Shown here one piece after another: positions 21,082 through 33,377 of a stretch of 64,000 nucleotides of DNA. This DNA comes from Diphasiastrum complanatum (Eukaryota; Streptophyta; Lycopodiopsida; Lycopodiales; Lycopodiaceae). How positions within the stretch are numbered: position 1 is the stretch's first letter; each line of letters starts with the position of its first letter. The stretch spans positions 41,341,131 to 41,405,130 of the forward strand of contig CM055099.1 in NCBI GenBank assembly GCA_029204225.1. Direction: 5' to 3'. Below the pieces are notes generated by a model. That model saw only the letters and a program-made list of their open reading frames with translations. It was not told the DNA's origin and ran no database searches. The translations under genes were made by a program, and so were the position numbers.

Positions 21082-24000
21082 ATGGAGGGCTTAGTCCGTT
21101 TGAGACGGGAAGCAAGCACAACCGCAGTAATAGATGATGTTGTGCTTGAATGCGTGTTCAATTATCTGGACGATCCCCAGGATCGCAAGGCCGCGTCTCA
21201 AGTGTCTCCACAATGGCATAGGATCGACGGTATTACTCGCAAGCATGTGGAGATTCCGTTTTGCTATTCGGTCTCGCCATTAGCTCTCACTCGTCGCTTT
21301 AAGTTCTTGGATTCTTTGAAGATAAAGGGTAAGCCTCGAGCTTCGGAATTCGATTTGATTCCCAGAGACTGGGGTGGCTATGCACAGCCTTGGGTGGATG
21401 AGATCGTCAAGGCTTACCCCGCCATGGCAAAGCTTCATTTCAAGCGCATGAAGGTTACTGATGAGGATCTTGCACACCTAGCTTATAAATTTGGAAATTC
21501 CCTTGAAGTTCTTAAGCTAGACAAATGCGATGGATTTTCAACCCTCGGTCTCCAGGAAGTAGCTCGTTGTTGCAGGTGAAGTATTTGAATTTTCTTATGA
21601 TCGGCCCCTTTCTGAAGGGATTTTGTTTGTCCAGAAGTCTTTTGTAGTCAGATTCTAATGTCAAGTCCAGCTATTCATATGAGTTAAGGTTTGTGTTTTT
21701 AAGAACGGTATCTTAAGGTCTACTTACGGCTTTTATTAAAGCGTTTGCTGAAATATGAATGCCTGGATATCTCAAAATCCAGCACAAAAATATGGTACTA
21801 TCCATTCTCTTGATATCGTGTATGCCCAGGCATCATCCACTTCATTTCTTAAGATTAAAAAACTTAAATGAACAGGTGGGTGTTTTTTCCCCCTTGGATT
21901 GTTTGAATTCTCTTATTTGTTTCTACACCACGCGCCACTATTCAATAGCAATGTCCATTCCATGCGATGAGGCCCAGTCTACCTGAGTCATTGATCTGTT
22001 GACACATGCGTGGGGACAGAACAGAGTGTAAATATTTATGATCTGTTTTCTATCTGTGATAGATCTTTAATCAGAAAATTCGAGGCATCCTTGGTTCTAC
22101 TCTCAGCTTTACTGCCGTTGTATTTTTTATATTCCACTTTGTGAGGTTGAAGTTATTTTGGTTTGACAAGGCCCTAGTCCAGAACATAAGCGTGCTGTTT
22201 CAAGAGTATTAACTCCTCTGCTTATAGCAGGTTTTATCATTTTTTCTCAAACAGGTTATGATAGAAAATTAATGAGATCAATACTGCTAAGTACCACTCC
22301 TATGTGAGGTGCTGAACTTCAATATGCACAATTTTCCTCAATTGTGGATTGAACGTTGCCGATTCAGCGATCCCTCTGACATGTCAAAACATGAAAGATG
22401 TCACACGCTGAGAATCGTTACAGTGCTGTATGTGGAGCATCAAGTAACAAGGCCTCCTTTTGTGTTACATTTGTAGGATTAAACTGCATCTTCAGGGAGA
22501 TGAAGAGCACAGTGTTGTTTCAATTTGAGAAGTTTGTCTGCAAGACTAGCACACATTGAAGATGCACTTCCAGAAAGTTAGATTGAAGGTCTAGTGAAGG
22601 CTCATTATCTTCAGAATTGGGAGTAAAGTTATGCCTCTGCAGTAGGCATAATTATATCATACTCGATATAGAAAATCTTACCTTTGTAGAGGGAATCAGT
22701 TATCTTGATGACACTGAATAAAATTGATCTACTTCATGCTGGTCACTGCCCAAACTTTTTCCTAGAACTAAGAACAATCGATTCTTTTTTAGCAGGCCGT
22801 CATTCTTGTTCTATGAACTTCTATCTCTATTTGTAGAATGTTCATGCCTCTGTATGTCAGCAATGTCTGTATACATTTTTGGTTGGCCTGAGTTTTTTGG
22901 CAGTATTATTAAAAAGCTGCATTTTAGATCCGGACAATTTTAAACTCAGATTTGAAGTCACTGACTGGACTATGAAATGTCTAAAGTTTTCCAATCATTT
23001 CTTTGGGGGGAGTTGACTATGGTAGAGAGTATGAATTTATGACACACAGTTCCTGATCTTAGTTTTAACATCCAGATTGTTTCAAGATGTGAATTTCTGG
23101 ATAGTCTTATTTTCACTCTTAAAAAATGCGTATCTGATCATCTGCAAACGTTTACTACTCTAGACCAAAACGTTTATTAGAGCTTATAACCAGTTTTTTA
23201 TTCTGCTTAGTTGCAGTGACATCATTATGCTGCTGTACTTATCTCTGCTACCGACCTCTTCTTACTATCCCTTTTGAATAATAACTACAAAATTGTTGAT
23301 GGATTTCCAACAGTTTTCTGTCAAAAAATGTAAATACCCCAGGTAAAGCTACTTCAGTTTTCTGTTTACTTACAATTTGACAAGATAGATGCTTCTGTTT
23401 CTGCTGTAAAGACATTGGTATCCATGTGCTGCCTGTGCCCTTTACATAAAATTTCTCATTTCTTGCAATCAGCATAGAGAGAAGTAAGAGGAGAAATTGT
23501 AAAACAATCTGCAGTTGCTTTTGATGTAGCTCATGTTTCATTGACTGATTATTGTGCCTTACAATGCTCATCTTATTTGCCAAGTTGTGCTTTCTTTCCC
23601 TCAGGCATATGAAAGTGATCTATCTGGAAGAGAGCACTATTACAGACAATGGTGGAGAGTGGCTGCATGAACTTGCACGAGGCAATTCGCACCTGGAAAT
23701 GCTGAATTTTGCTATGACTCCCTTGCAAATACCCGAGGTTGGTGACTTGGAAATGCTAGTAGAAAATTGTAAATCTCTCTCATGTCTTAAAGTCGGTGAA
23801 ATTGATACAATCAGCATAAAAAAAGTCTTGAGAAAAGCAACGGTCCTTCAGGAGTTTGCCATGTCTAACAGTAATTATGACTATTTCACCGACCAATATA
23901 ATAGCCCAGAAGGAATAGCAACAGAGTTTGAGCTACCGAGAACCCTGAACTCTCTTTCGGGTGATATCTTATTACCTTTGAATCCTATTGTGGCTTCTAA

Positions 24001-25073
24001 CATTAGAAAGCTGGATATGAAGCTGACCTTTTTGAGTACAGAAGATCAGCTTGGAGTACTTAGATGCTGCATCAACCTGGAGGTTCTAGAGGTAAATATT
24101 GAATTCCGAAGGCTATTGAGCTCTCTTTATCTATCGTTTTTGCCATTTCCAAATTAGAGAGCTCTCTTCCAAACTTTAAGCACCATCCGAAAGATTCTTT
24201 AGGAGTACTTATGAATATGGTGAACTTCCAATTATAGGTTTTCTGATTCCTCAAGATGCTTCTTTTACCATGTTGTGTTTATATTGTTCACATCATTTGA
24301 ATCTTCTTATAAAACAGTTGCTGAACAATATTGGAGATGATGGCCTGGCTGTCCTGGCCAACGGCTGTAGGAAGCTTCAAAAACTTCGCATCGAGCGTGC
24401 TGGTCCTGATGACCCTGCCACTGTGTCACCTAACTCACTTATTTCTTTAGCCCAAAATTGTGTACACCTGAAGTTCCTAGCACTGCATATTGCCAATGTA
24501 AATAATGCAGCTCTCAGTGCTATTGGACAATATTGTCAACACCTGGTGGATTTCCGCTTGATTCTCATTGACAGCAATGAAATTGTCACTGGGCTGCCGC
24601 TTGACCGAGGAATTTTGGCTGTGATGGAGGGGTGTAAAAAGTTGACTCGTATCTGTCTATATTTGTGCCATGGAGGTTTGACTGACACTGGTTTAGCCTA
24701 CATTGGGAGGCATGGTGGAGAACTTAAATGGGCGCTTTTGGGCTGTATAGGTGATAGTGACTCGGGACTTTTGCAATTTGCATCAGGATGCAAGAAGCTT
24801 GAGAAATTGGAAATGCGTGATTGCCCTTTTAGTGAAGCTGCCCTTTGTGAAGCGGTTGTCACTATGGAATCTTTGAAATATATTTGGGTAGAGGGTCGTA
24901 TTTCAGCACAGAGATGTAGTGGCTTTAGAGCGATGAGCCGACCTTTTTGGAACATGGAGTATTGTCGAGGTTCACATTCACAGGAGCACTTTAAGCAACT
25001 GCTTGCTTACTTCTCGTTGGCTGGAGTACGGAATGATAGGCCAGATGAGGTTGTTTCATTGTGTCCGTTGTGA
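21082..25073 (+). CDS. COI1: COI1-like F-box/LRR protein, jasmonate co-receptor
   Basis: Coding exons 21082-21575, 23605-24091 and 24318-25073 give 578 residues; introns of 2029 and 226 bases have GT-AG ends and the phases fit. ATG context is AACCATGG. Residues 16-55 form the F-box (W45), which docks to the SKP1 subunit of an SCF ubiquitin ligase; the rest is leucine-rich repeats. COI1 hallmarks: KGKPRASEFDLIPRDWGGY (82-100), WLHELA in exon 2, RIER, DFRLIL, GGLTDTGLAYIG, KWALLG and KLEMR in exon 3. In the known family it binds JA-Ile together with JAZ repressors in the nucleus and marks JAZ for degradation. Basic pocket residues (R86, R407, R494) and Y442 are kept, but the positions equivalent to Arabidopsis M88 and Y386 are E89 and H384. 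No stop or frameshift. Intron 1 contains no other gene that I can see. Confidence 0.95.
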
Positions 25074-26500
25074 ACCTTGAGTTTTGTTGAGTTATCTGGT
25101 TGGGAGTTTTGTCTGGATCCAAAGAAAGCAGCAATGCTATTGAAAGAAATAAAGTTCATGATCAAGGTCGGTTAGGAGTCAACATTAAAGTACATTCACT
25201 ATCACCAGTCTCAATTTCACTGCTTCCTTGTATTTTGGAAGCTGGTGAACCGGAAGACCTAAATCTAGCACTTTTATTCATACCTCGAGACTCTGAGCAT
25301 GAATTACCTGGGGCTAGTGTTACTGCTTAATATGACAACTATAAAATAATTGGTTGTGGACTTTCAAACAATCATGAAGTACTAGAAAGATCAAGAATGT
25401 GATTTTCCATTCATATTGGAGCTTAATGGGTCTTCTGTCAATGCAAAAATGAACAAGAAATTTCTCAAACTGGTGCAGCTGCTTTGGAAGAAATAGTTTA
25501 ATTACATTTGAATTGTTCTCAGGCTAATTCACTTAGAACCTGGTCCACTTGCAGATGGACTTTTCGTTCTCGTAGAATGATCTTTCTTAGCCAGAGTTGG
25601 CATCCTCCCTTCATCCCAGTGGTTGCTGGGTAACAAAACTTGCTTTTTGTACCAAATAGTGATGTCATAGTGCCCTCAAGAGTAGCTTTGATGGCCTCCA
25701 ATAGACCTGCAATTCCCTTTAAGATCAGCAGGTGAGATAAGGCGAGGACTATTTGAATTTTAGTGGACTTGTACCATAGTATAGTATGTGCAGTAGCGGT
25801 AGGCTTGAGATGATTGATAAGATGTGGAGATTGTGGATGAAGTCAAGCGGCTACTTTCTCTTGGATATTGTAAGTCTATTGATCCAAGACTGCTGGCAGA
25901 GTCCAACTGGGACCTATTACTTTCAAATTATATTGATAGTTTTGTAAAATTTTCTTGTGTAATGGTTAATAAACTGATCAGTGTGCCGTATTCGAGCTGT
26001 ATTTTGGAAGGTTCACAAAAACGTAAGTTTGTTTCTTAAGAGAGTATAATATTGTCATGATGCTGTAGTGACCTGCGTGTTGTGTGTACCCAGGATGTTG
26101 TTACAAAAGTCTAAACTTCATAAGGTCTTTGCCACCTTGGAAACACGTGATGCCCAATCAAAAGCCAGTGTGGGCTGCTAACTGACAAGTTATTTCATGT
26201 GAGGAGTTCATTAACATCCTACATGATTGATGAATTTAGTGACGAAAAATGTTGGTCTGATTCAAAATTTTATAGAGAAGAAAATTCTTCTATCATTGTC
26301 ACAAAAGATTGGTTGTCTACTGCCTTCAAGTCCCATGGGGTAAACCCGTGTGTGGCAGTTCCTGTTGGCAAGGATAAAGCAATCATCAGCTTGCGTGCAA
26401 GTGTAACAGGAATATAATTGTTTAGCCACCAAACGATGGTGGCCTCTGTCAGGGATGCCAATTTAGGAGAGGGATCCATTAGCTTTAATCAGCTCTGGAT
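25074..26500. other. COI1 3' flank
   Basis: It probably holds the COI1 3' UTR: an AATAAA lies at about 25148. Frames at 25100-25330, 25519-25701 (minus), 25824-26039 and 26199-26417 (plus) are short and unrecognised; none has a domain I can name. Confidence 0.5.
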
Positions 26501-28075
26501 CACTGGACCAGGTCCTGAGGACCACTGGTTACACTATAATATTATAAGGGTTGTGAATGTGAAAACTTCTTGTTGTTTTTGTTGAACAAAACATAAAGGT
26601 TGGCATTGAAGATAAACAAAATTAAATGATCACGAGCTGATTTGAACTCAAGGGATACTTTAAAATCGTAAAGATTTTTGAGGTGTTACATCATTTGCTT
26701 TTCCAAAGATGCTTCATTGTTGAGAAACAAATGCTTTATTGAAATAAGCATTGTCTTTACTAGTGATGAAGAATCTTACACAAAAGGAGATATAATATAC
26801 TGTGTCACCAATGTTGAAAAAATGGTGTGCAATTATGGTTAAAAGTACTACAAGCACTTGGTTGCTTGCAAAAAGTTTGAAGTTTATTTCATGTGCTTGT
26901 ATATGCAATGATTCACTTTTATGGTTAATGCCACTTTTTACCTTTGTTGCAATAGTGCCAAGCTATTTCAAAAATTTGCCAAATGTTGAGGTGTCACTCT
27001 TGGGTGAGTTTGAGCATTAAAATGAGTTGTTTTTTTTGTTCTATTATATTTATTTATTTAAAATCTTAGGTCTGCTAGAATGCAAAAAAAAAAAATTCAT
27101 CAATTTGAACTCCTAGGCAAAAGACAGAGCTTTGCAATAGTTTAATCAAATTGTCTCTATCTTGTTAATTGTTTGATTAAGTCATGCATTCAAGCGCCAT
27201 TCAAATATTTTGATGAAACAATCGACCTAGACGGAATGATTTTGCATGAAGTTCATTGGAAGAATTTGAATGAGTATTATCTTAATGGGTCCCTCTTCAA
27301 GAGCATTTTGTGGTGGATATGGGGAAACACCTCAACGGAAGCCCCTTAAAATATACATGTCGAATATGAAAGTCTAAATTAAAAAAATGTCTTAAATGTG
27401 AAAGGTGGCTATACTTGTCAAATCTAATCCAACACTTCTCAAAGCCTAACAATTGTTGCAAAAGTGAATGGTGCTTACACTAGTACCATATCGCATGATT
27501 TTTCTCAAACTCACCATCATTTCTATTCTTGTTTGTTGTAAATGTGAACAATGTAATACCAACAATCATGGAACTTATTTAAACTAAATGAAACTCAATT
27601 TCACTAATCAAACTAATCAAACTAGATCAAACCGCATTTAAATATTAAAAATATATCTGTCATGAAAAAAAATTCAGAAACATTATCATGCAAAAGCTTG
27701 AGATTAGGGGTGCTGACTAGGCCAACATGGCATGCTCCTTTGTGATCACACGAGCATGAAAGATTGATTGTCAACCTGGTTAGCATCCTTATTTGCATGC
27801 TCTAGTGTGATTATTTTTTTACAATTTGTCTTGTTTGTTGTTTAAAGTATGTAATTTCCCTACAGAGTAATGAAGTTGCAATGAAAATGGGAATGAGTGA
27901 ACAATGTGATCAATTTGGAAACCTAAATAAGTTACAAAGAGATTCTATTGATTATGCATTTGATACAACTAATTGATGATAGCTTTTCTCTCACTTGACA
28001 ACAGAGAGAGTAAAATATTGTTGCCCCAACGATTAATCTAGACCCATAATATGAGCTTAGGTCATTGAGAACTAC
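26500..28075. other. Anonymous AT-rich intergenic DNA
   Basis: No gene or clear repeat seen. The last ~50 bases (28021-28075) may be decayed gag leader of the Copia element that continues at 32317, because the complete element between them has a target duplication. Confidence 0.5.
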
Positions 28076-28080
28076 ATTTC

Positions 28081-28780
28081 TGACAAAATTTTACAGCAAA
28101 ACCAATCCCAATAAATCCTAAAAGTGATGGAGGATGCACAAATAAAAGATCTAGATCCAAACTATGAGCTAGAATCAAGACTAGTTACCAAAACTAGCAA
28201 ATTTGGCATTTAACTCCACATTAGGCAAATAGATTTGATCAAATGAACCAAAGTAAAGTACAGCAAACTTCTCAGACTTGTAAATAGGTTCGGTACCTTC
28301 CAATCCAAGCAATTAATGCATAAGAACACTCACATATAATAGCTAGAACTCGCCACCAAAAGACAATGATGATAGAAGTGAAAAAACTCGATTTTTCTTG
28401 ATAATTTGATGGAGATCCCATCATGTATTTATACATTTCAAGCTCGAATCTGAGCATATTAGATCACCTCTGAACTTATCATACCCTAACCCTAACATCT
28501 ACCCTAATAGGTCATTGGATCCACCCTAACTTGGGGTCAAGATCTCGAGATCCCAAAACAATGAAAAACATGCTATTTTTAGCTCCTATTTTCTCTCTAG
28601 CTTATCAAAGCACTATTTGGACTCACTCCAAAGGTGCCACTCCTATGCTAGGTTAGGAATGAGACTTACAAAGAGTATCCTATGCTATTCGGCACGTGTG
28701 ACAAGCCACAACATGACCATAATACAATTTACAAGTCATATGACCAAAATTGGTCAAGCTAGAATTGTGAAATTTTAACA
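28081..28780 (-). repeat. 3' LTR of element N1
   Basis: A 700 bp LTR. Compared with the 5' LTR it carries about 357 additional bases in the middle (around 28274-28630). It contains GGCACGTGTGAC (CACGTG at 28693-28698). Confidence 0.9.
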
Positions 28781-28808
28781 CTCCTCCTCACAATTTAGCT
28801 TGATGAGA

Positions 28809-29704
28809 CTATCCTGGATCAATAATCAATACATGGATAAAAACAATATAACTTCCATGTTCTTGCTTTGTTGAGTGACTATGATCACTCATCATGATAA
28901 GAATATGATTTGAGCTCCAAGTTCTCAAATGTAGTGAGAGCTCCATAAAGGTTGTCTTCAAGATCCAAGCTTTGTCTTTGGTAGGTTGTTGAATGATCAC
29001 CTTGGGCTGCAAACTGTGAGTCTCCTCCTCAAAATAAACATGAAAAACATCAGCTTTCCATAAGGTCCAACTTTTGTATGAAGCACATACAATGAAAGCT
29101 TGATATATCACCATCTTAACTTTATCCACCAAAACAATGAACTCCAACTTGGCATCCTTCCAATGAAGGTCTTCATTCATTGGAAATTCAAGAGTGAATG
29201 GATCACAAGATGAGGCCTTTGAATACATAATTTTGAAACTCTAATCAAAGTAGTAATGATCACTATTTCATCATCATAAGATATAGGATGAAAAACAATG
29301 TTCATACTAGCATCATCAAAGGACTTTGTCAAATACATGACATGTTTTCTATCAAACACAAAATAAGATGAGTAAAGGGAGATATGGATAAAATTCATTG
29401 CTTCTCCTTTCTCTTTAGCCAAACCTTCATATTGATGTAGATTCAAGTCTCTTTTGCCTTGAGACAAGTGCTCCTTCTCGGGTTCCTCCTTGATGTCTTT
29501 TTTCGTCATCATGCTCACTCCCTCTTGGTGTTGATGATGAAAACATGGATCCAAACCATGATCTTCTTCAAGACTCTCAAGGACGTTGTTTTCAAGTCTC
29601 CAAACCTGCATGTTCTCGTCCTCAATATGATCTTTCAAGTCAACAAAACAATCACCAAGATTATTTATACCAAATTTACTAGTCCACAATTGACTAATCA
29701 ACAA
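28809..29704 (-). pseudogene. Non-pol internal region of N1
   Basis: Two frames (29704-29177 and 29228-28809) occupy the place where RT and RNase H should be. They show no pol motif. The first contains HHQHQEGVSMMTKKDIKEE and hydrophobic strands; the second MNEDLHWKDAKLEFIVLVD. Translation runs close to the purine tract. I do not recognise the protein; it may be captured host sequence or an element-specific gene. It does not obviously resemble the module at 38295-39125. Confidence 0.5.
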
Positions 29705-30388
29705 TTACTTACCACTAGCAATTTGCATTACATACTTGTTGAACTTGAAACTAATGAGGCCAAATACTCTTGTATGTATATAAGTGTCCTTCAAGGATGA
29801 TTCACTTATTCTCATACAAGGTTCACAATTTTCCCTTTTGAAAATGAAGTCAAATTCTTTCAACTTATGAATGAAAATGTCATGCTTACTTCTAGCATAC
29901 TCAAGTGTAAGTACATATGACAAATGCCTTTCATTCCATACTTTAGAATTCAAAGGGACTTCATTACAAAACTCAGCAAATGAAGTCCAAAATGTACCCC
30001 CCTTTCCAACTTTCCTTTCCTTGTCCACAAAAATGAGCATTGATAGCTCCATCTTTGCTCTTGTGGCTCTCCTTGGAATAGTTGAAGCTCTCGGATTTTG
30101 CTCCTCCTCTTGATCAAGCTCCTCCTTGATCTCAACCATATCTTTGCCAATATGATTCTTAGAGGATTCATCATTCAATATTACAATCATTGTGGTTCTA
30201 CCATTACTCTTTGTGGCAAAATGTACATCCAAATGAATCAACTTAAGAGGGTGAGTGGTCTTAGTGATAGTGTTAGAGAAAGGCAACCTATGTGCTTTAG
30301 CCAAAACACATGCTTCACAAACCTTTTCCTCTTTTTCCATGAATATTGGAAGGCCTAAAGCAAGCTCCTCCTTGCACATGACTTGCAT
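29705..30388 (-). pseudogene. Pre-integrase/integrase start of N1
   Basis: The frame has CKEELALGLPIFMEKEEKVC and EACVLAKAHRLPFS, the Copia domain before integrase (H/C pattern), then LIHLDVHFATKSNGRTTMIV, the start of the integrase core with its first aspartate. After NDESSKN the sequence leaves integrase for an acidic/basic linker and unrecognised sequence, so the other catalytic residues are absent. Confidence 0.75.
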
Positions 30389-31170
30389 AATGCCCCATCT
30401 TGCTACAATAGTAGCACTTTATCTTAGATTTGTCCTTCTTGGGCTTGACTTGATGTGGATCCTCCTTGATCTCCATCCTTTGCTTGCTCCCTTTTGAATG
30501 CTCCTCCCTTGGTCTTTTCTTTGACTTTGCTCTTGAAAAATAAGGCTTTGTCATCACCATCATTGATGGAGAGCCTCTCCATCCTTGATTTGATATGAGC
30601 CTTCCTACTCTCCTCGGCCATCACCACACTTTGAAGGTCTTCAATTGTAGGCAAGTTTCCCACGGTGGCATAGCTTTGTACAAGGTTAGTAAAATCACTA
30701 CATGAGCCATTCAAAACTATTTGCACAAGCTCACTCTCTTTAATAGGTTCACCAACATAAGTAAGCTCTTTGTTCAAATCTTTTACTCTCAAAACAAATT
30801 GATGTCCACTCTCACTCCTCCCTTGGAAGCATTGAAGAACTTGGTTCTTGAGGGAAAGTAACCTTGAGGTATTATTGGACTCATAGATCTTTTGAAGAGT
30901 CTCGCAAGCCTCTTGGGTTGAGGTACATGCTCCTACTTCTTTGAGCAAATCATTTGCAACATTCATCTTAATACAATGATGTGCAAGCTTGCACCTTTTC
31001 TTGTATTTAGTTGCTTCTGGTGGATGGATTGGCTCATCTTCCTCTCCATTCACAATATCCATCAAATCTTGCATGATAAGGATGGATTCCACTCTTAACT
31101 TCCAAATTGAAGAATTTGAAGAGTTGAATCTATCACTAGAATCCAAAAGATAGGCACTTATGGATGCCAT
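30315..31170 (-). CDS. Copia gag of element N1
   Basis: Start MASISAYLL at 31170 (the upstream Met at 31218 is less likely). 248 codons without a stop to 30424. It has the Copia gag core: WKLRVESILIMQDLMDIV, then TLQKIYESNNTSRLLSLKNQ, VLRVKDLNKEL, LVQIVLNGSCSDFTNLVQS. A basic tail follows. The zinc knuckle lies in another frame (about 30440-30380; CYYCSKMGHYASHVQ), and its last cysteine is changed, so the nucleocapsid part is shifted and damaged. The capsid portion could still be translated. It is homologous to the gag at 32317-32900. Confidence 0.8.
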
Positions 31171-31973
31171 CTTTAATGATAAGGAGATAGATTCAAAGAA
31201 ACAAGATAGATTGTACAAGATATGATCACTACTAGCTATCCCACTCTCTTTGGGACCTGAGATGAATCACTCTCTGTTTTCTCAACAAGATCTAAGGTGA
31301 TCTTGAGCTTGATCTATCTTCTAGATCCAAACTAGATCCAAACTTACTATAGATTTGATCAAACTAGTCTCCTCCTTGATCTCGACTTCACAAAAAGGGT
31401 GAATCCACCTATACTAAACCAAAAGCACTTTATAACACACAAATGTCTTACAAATAAAGCCTCTTAAATTCAGGTTGAATCACATTGACATATTCAATCC
31501 CAAACCTATCCAAAATCGAGTAGAATAGAAACACAATTTTCACTAGTTTTGCATTTCTAGATGAAAACTCATCAAAGCACTTGATCTGAACCTAAAAAGG
31601 TGTATTTAAGGACTATAAGAAGCCTAAGAACGACCTAATTAAGCTCTCAAGTGGCTGAACCAAACTTCTAAAGAGTGGTGGCATTCAAATCCTTATGAGA
31701 ATATCTACTAGGAGACATGTACTCCAAGATTCAACTCGTAAGAACTTTCTAATTTGGTTTGGTTGAATGGAAATGGGTCAATCGGTTCCTGCAGCTATAA
31801 CTGGACAAAATAAGTTCCCTTTGATCTATTATCACTCAAATGAAACCAAATTTGAAGGTACAATCACTAGATTAGCAACTAGTAGCAAGAGCAAAGCTAA
31901 TACTACTCAAATCTAGGATCAAAGCTTGAGAAAATCAAATCTAAAGCTCACTTTTGATTAGTCTCTGATACCA

Positions 31974-32316
31974 TGACAAAATTTTACAGCAAAATGAATC
32001 CCAATAAATCCTAAAAGTGATGGAGGATGCACAAATAAAAGATCTAGATCCAAACTATGAGCTAGAATCAAGACTAGTTATCAAAACTAGCAAATTTGGC
32101 ATTTACCTCCACATTAGGCACATAGATTTGATCAAATGAACCAAAGTAAAGTACAACATCACTCCAAAGGTGCCACTCCTATGCTAGGTTAGGAATGAGA
32201 CTTACAAAGAGTATCCTATGCTATTTGGCACGTGTGACAAGCCACAACATGACCATAATACAATTTACAAGCCATATGACCAAAATTGGTCAAGCTAGAA
32301 TTGTGAAATTTTAACA
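31974..32316 (-). repeat. 5' LTR of element N1, internally deleted
   Basis: A 343 bp LTR lacking about 357 bases of the 3' copy, with the joint near 32155. CACGTG at 32229-32234. Because LTRs are identical at insertion, the deletion (or, less likely, an insertion in the other copy) came later. Confidence 0.9.
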
Positions 32317-33377
32317 ATTTCTCTAAAGAGTCTTGGGAATCTTTAAAATCTATCTATGAGTCTAGTAACACTTCGAGGGTTCTCATGCTTAGGTTTCAGA
32401 TTCTACAAAGCATGAAGAGGAGTGATGAGAGTGCACAAGAATATGTGCTAAGAATCAAGTCTCTTAATAGAGAGTTAGCTTCCATTGGAGAGAAGATTCA
32501 AGATAGTGAGCTTGTTCAGACTGTCCTCAATGGTCTAGGGAGTGGCTTTACAAATTTGGTCCAAAGCTTTGCAATCCAAGACACTTTGCCTACTATAGAA
32601 AAGCTACACAGTGTATTAGTGGCTGAAGAGTGTAGGATGATGCATACCAATGCAAGAATGAATGCTATTTCTCTGCAGGATGGTGATGAGAAAGCTAATT
32701 TCTCATTCAAAGGCAAGAAGAAGACCAATGGCAAGAAGAAGCACTTCAAGGAGACCAAGGAGGAGGATGAGGCTTCAAGCTCAAAGGGCAAGATCAAAGA
32801 CAAGTCCAAGTACAAATGTTTTTTCTGTGGAAGATATGGACATTTTGCATCAGAATGTCTCAAGAAGAAGAAGGCACAAGAGAGGAAACAAAGCAACATT
32901 GCACATCAGGAGGAGGAGGAGGATGAAGAGTCATCCTTGATGGTTTCCAACAAACCACCATCATCCAAGAGCAACACCAATGATTCTTCGTGGATTGATA
33001 GTGGGGCTAGTTCCCACATGACATACCAGAAGGACATATTCTCCACTTTACTTTCTTACAATGATTTACATAGATCAATCTATACTGCAAGTAGTCAAGA
33101 ATGTAAAATAAGTGAAATAGGAACAATTCCCTTGTATGTGGGATCATCCAAAAGGATGAATCTTGATAATGTTCTTTATGTTCCTAAGTTAACCAAGAAT
33201 TTGCTTAGTGTTGGCCTGTTAATGGATAATGGCCTAGATGTACAATTTAAGCATGGAGTTTGTTCCATCCTTAGAAATGATGAATGTATAGCCAAAGGCT
33301 TTAAGCAAGGTAGATTGTTTAAGCTTGATGCTAATGTTGCAGTGGAGAGTGCTAACTTGACAAAGGTGGGGTTATAA
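32317..33377 (+). pseudogene. Copia gag-protease (element N2), 5' end split by N1
   Basis: The frame opens SKESWESLKSIYESSNTSR at about 32321 and continues from the Met at 32385 through the gag core (VLRIKSLNRELASIGEKIQ, VQTVLNGLGSGFTNLVQSF), an intact zinc knuckle CFFCGRYGHFASEC, the protease DSSWIDSGASSHMT and the region before integrase (LYVPKLTKNLLSVG). One TAA at 33375-33377 interrupts an otherwise continuous frame into the next segment. The gag N-terminus is missing or lies decayed to the left of N1. Confidence 0.9.

Larger units (their letters stand above)
28081..32316 (-). mobile_element. Complete Copia-type, non-autonomous LTR element (N1)
   Basis: 4236 bp, minus strand. LTRs at 31974-32316 (5') and 28081-28780 (3'); both begin TGTTAAAATTTCAC and end TAAAATTTTGTCA. 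The primer site TGGTATCAGAGAC (complement of 31961-31973) directly follows the 5' LTR, and a purine tract GTGAGGAGGAG precedes the 3' LTR. The 5-bp repeat ATTTC flanks the element (28076-28080, 32317-32321). The internal 3.2 kb encodes gag, a broken zinc knuckle and the domain before integrase, but no protease, RT or RNase H. It sits within the gag of the Copia element at 32317-35192, so it is the younger of the two. Confidence 0.92.
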
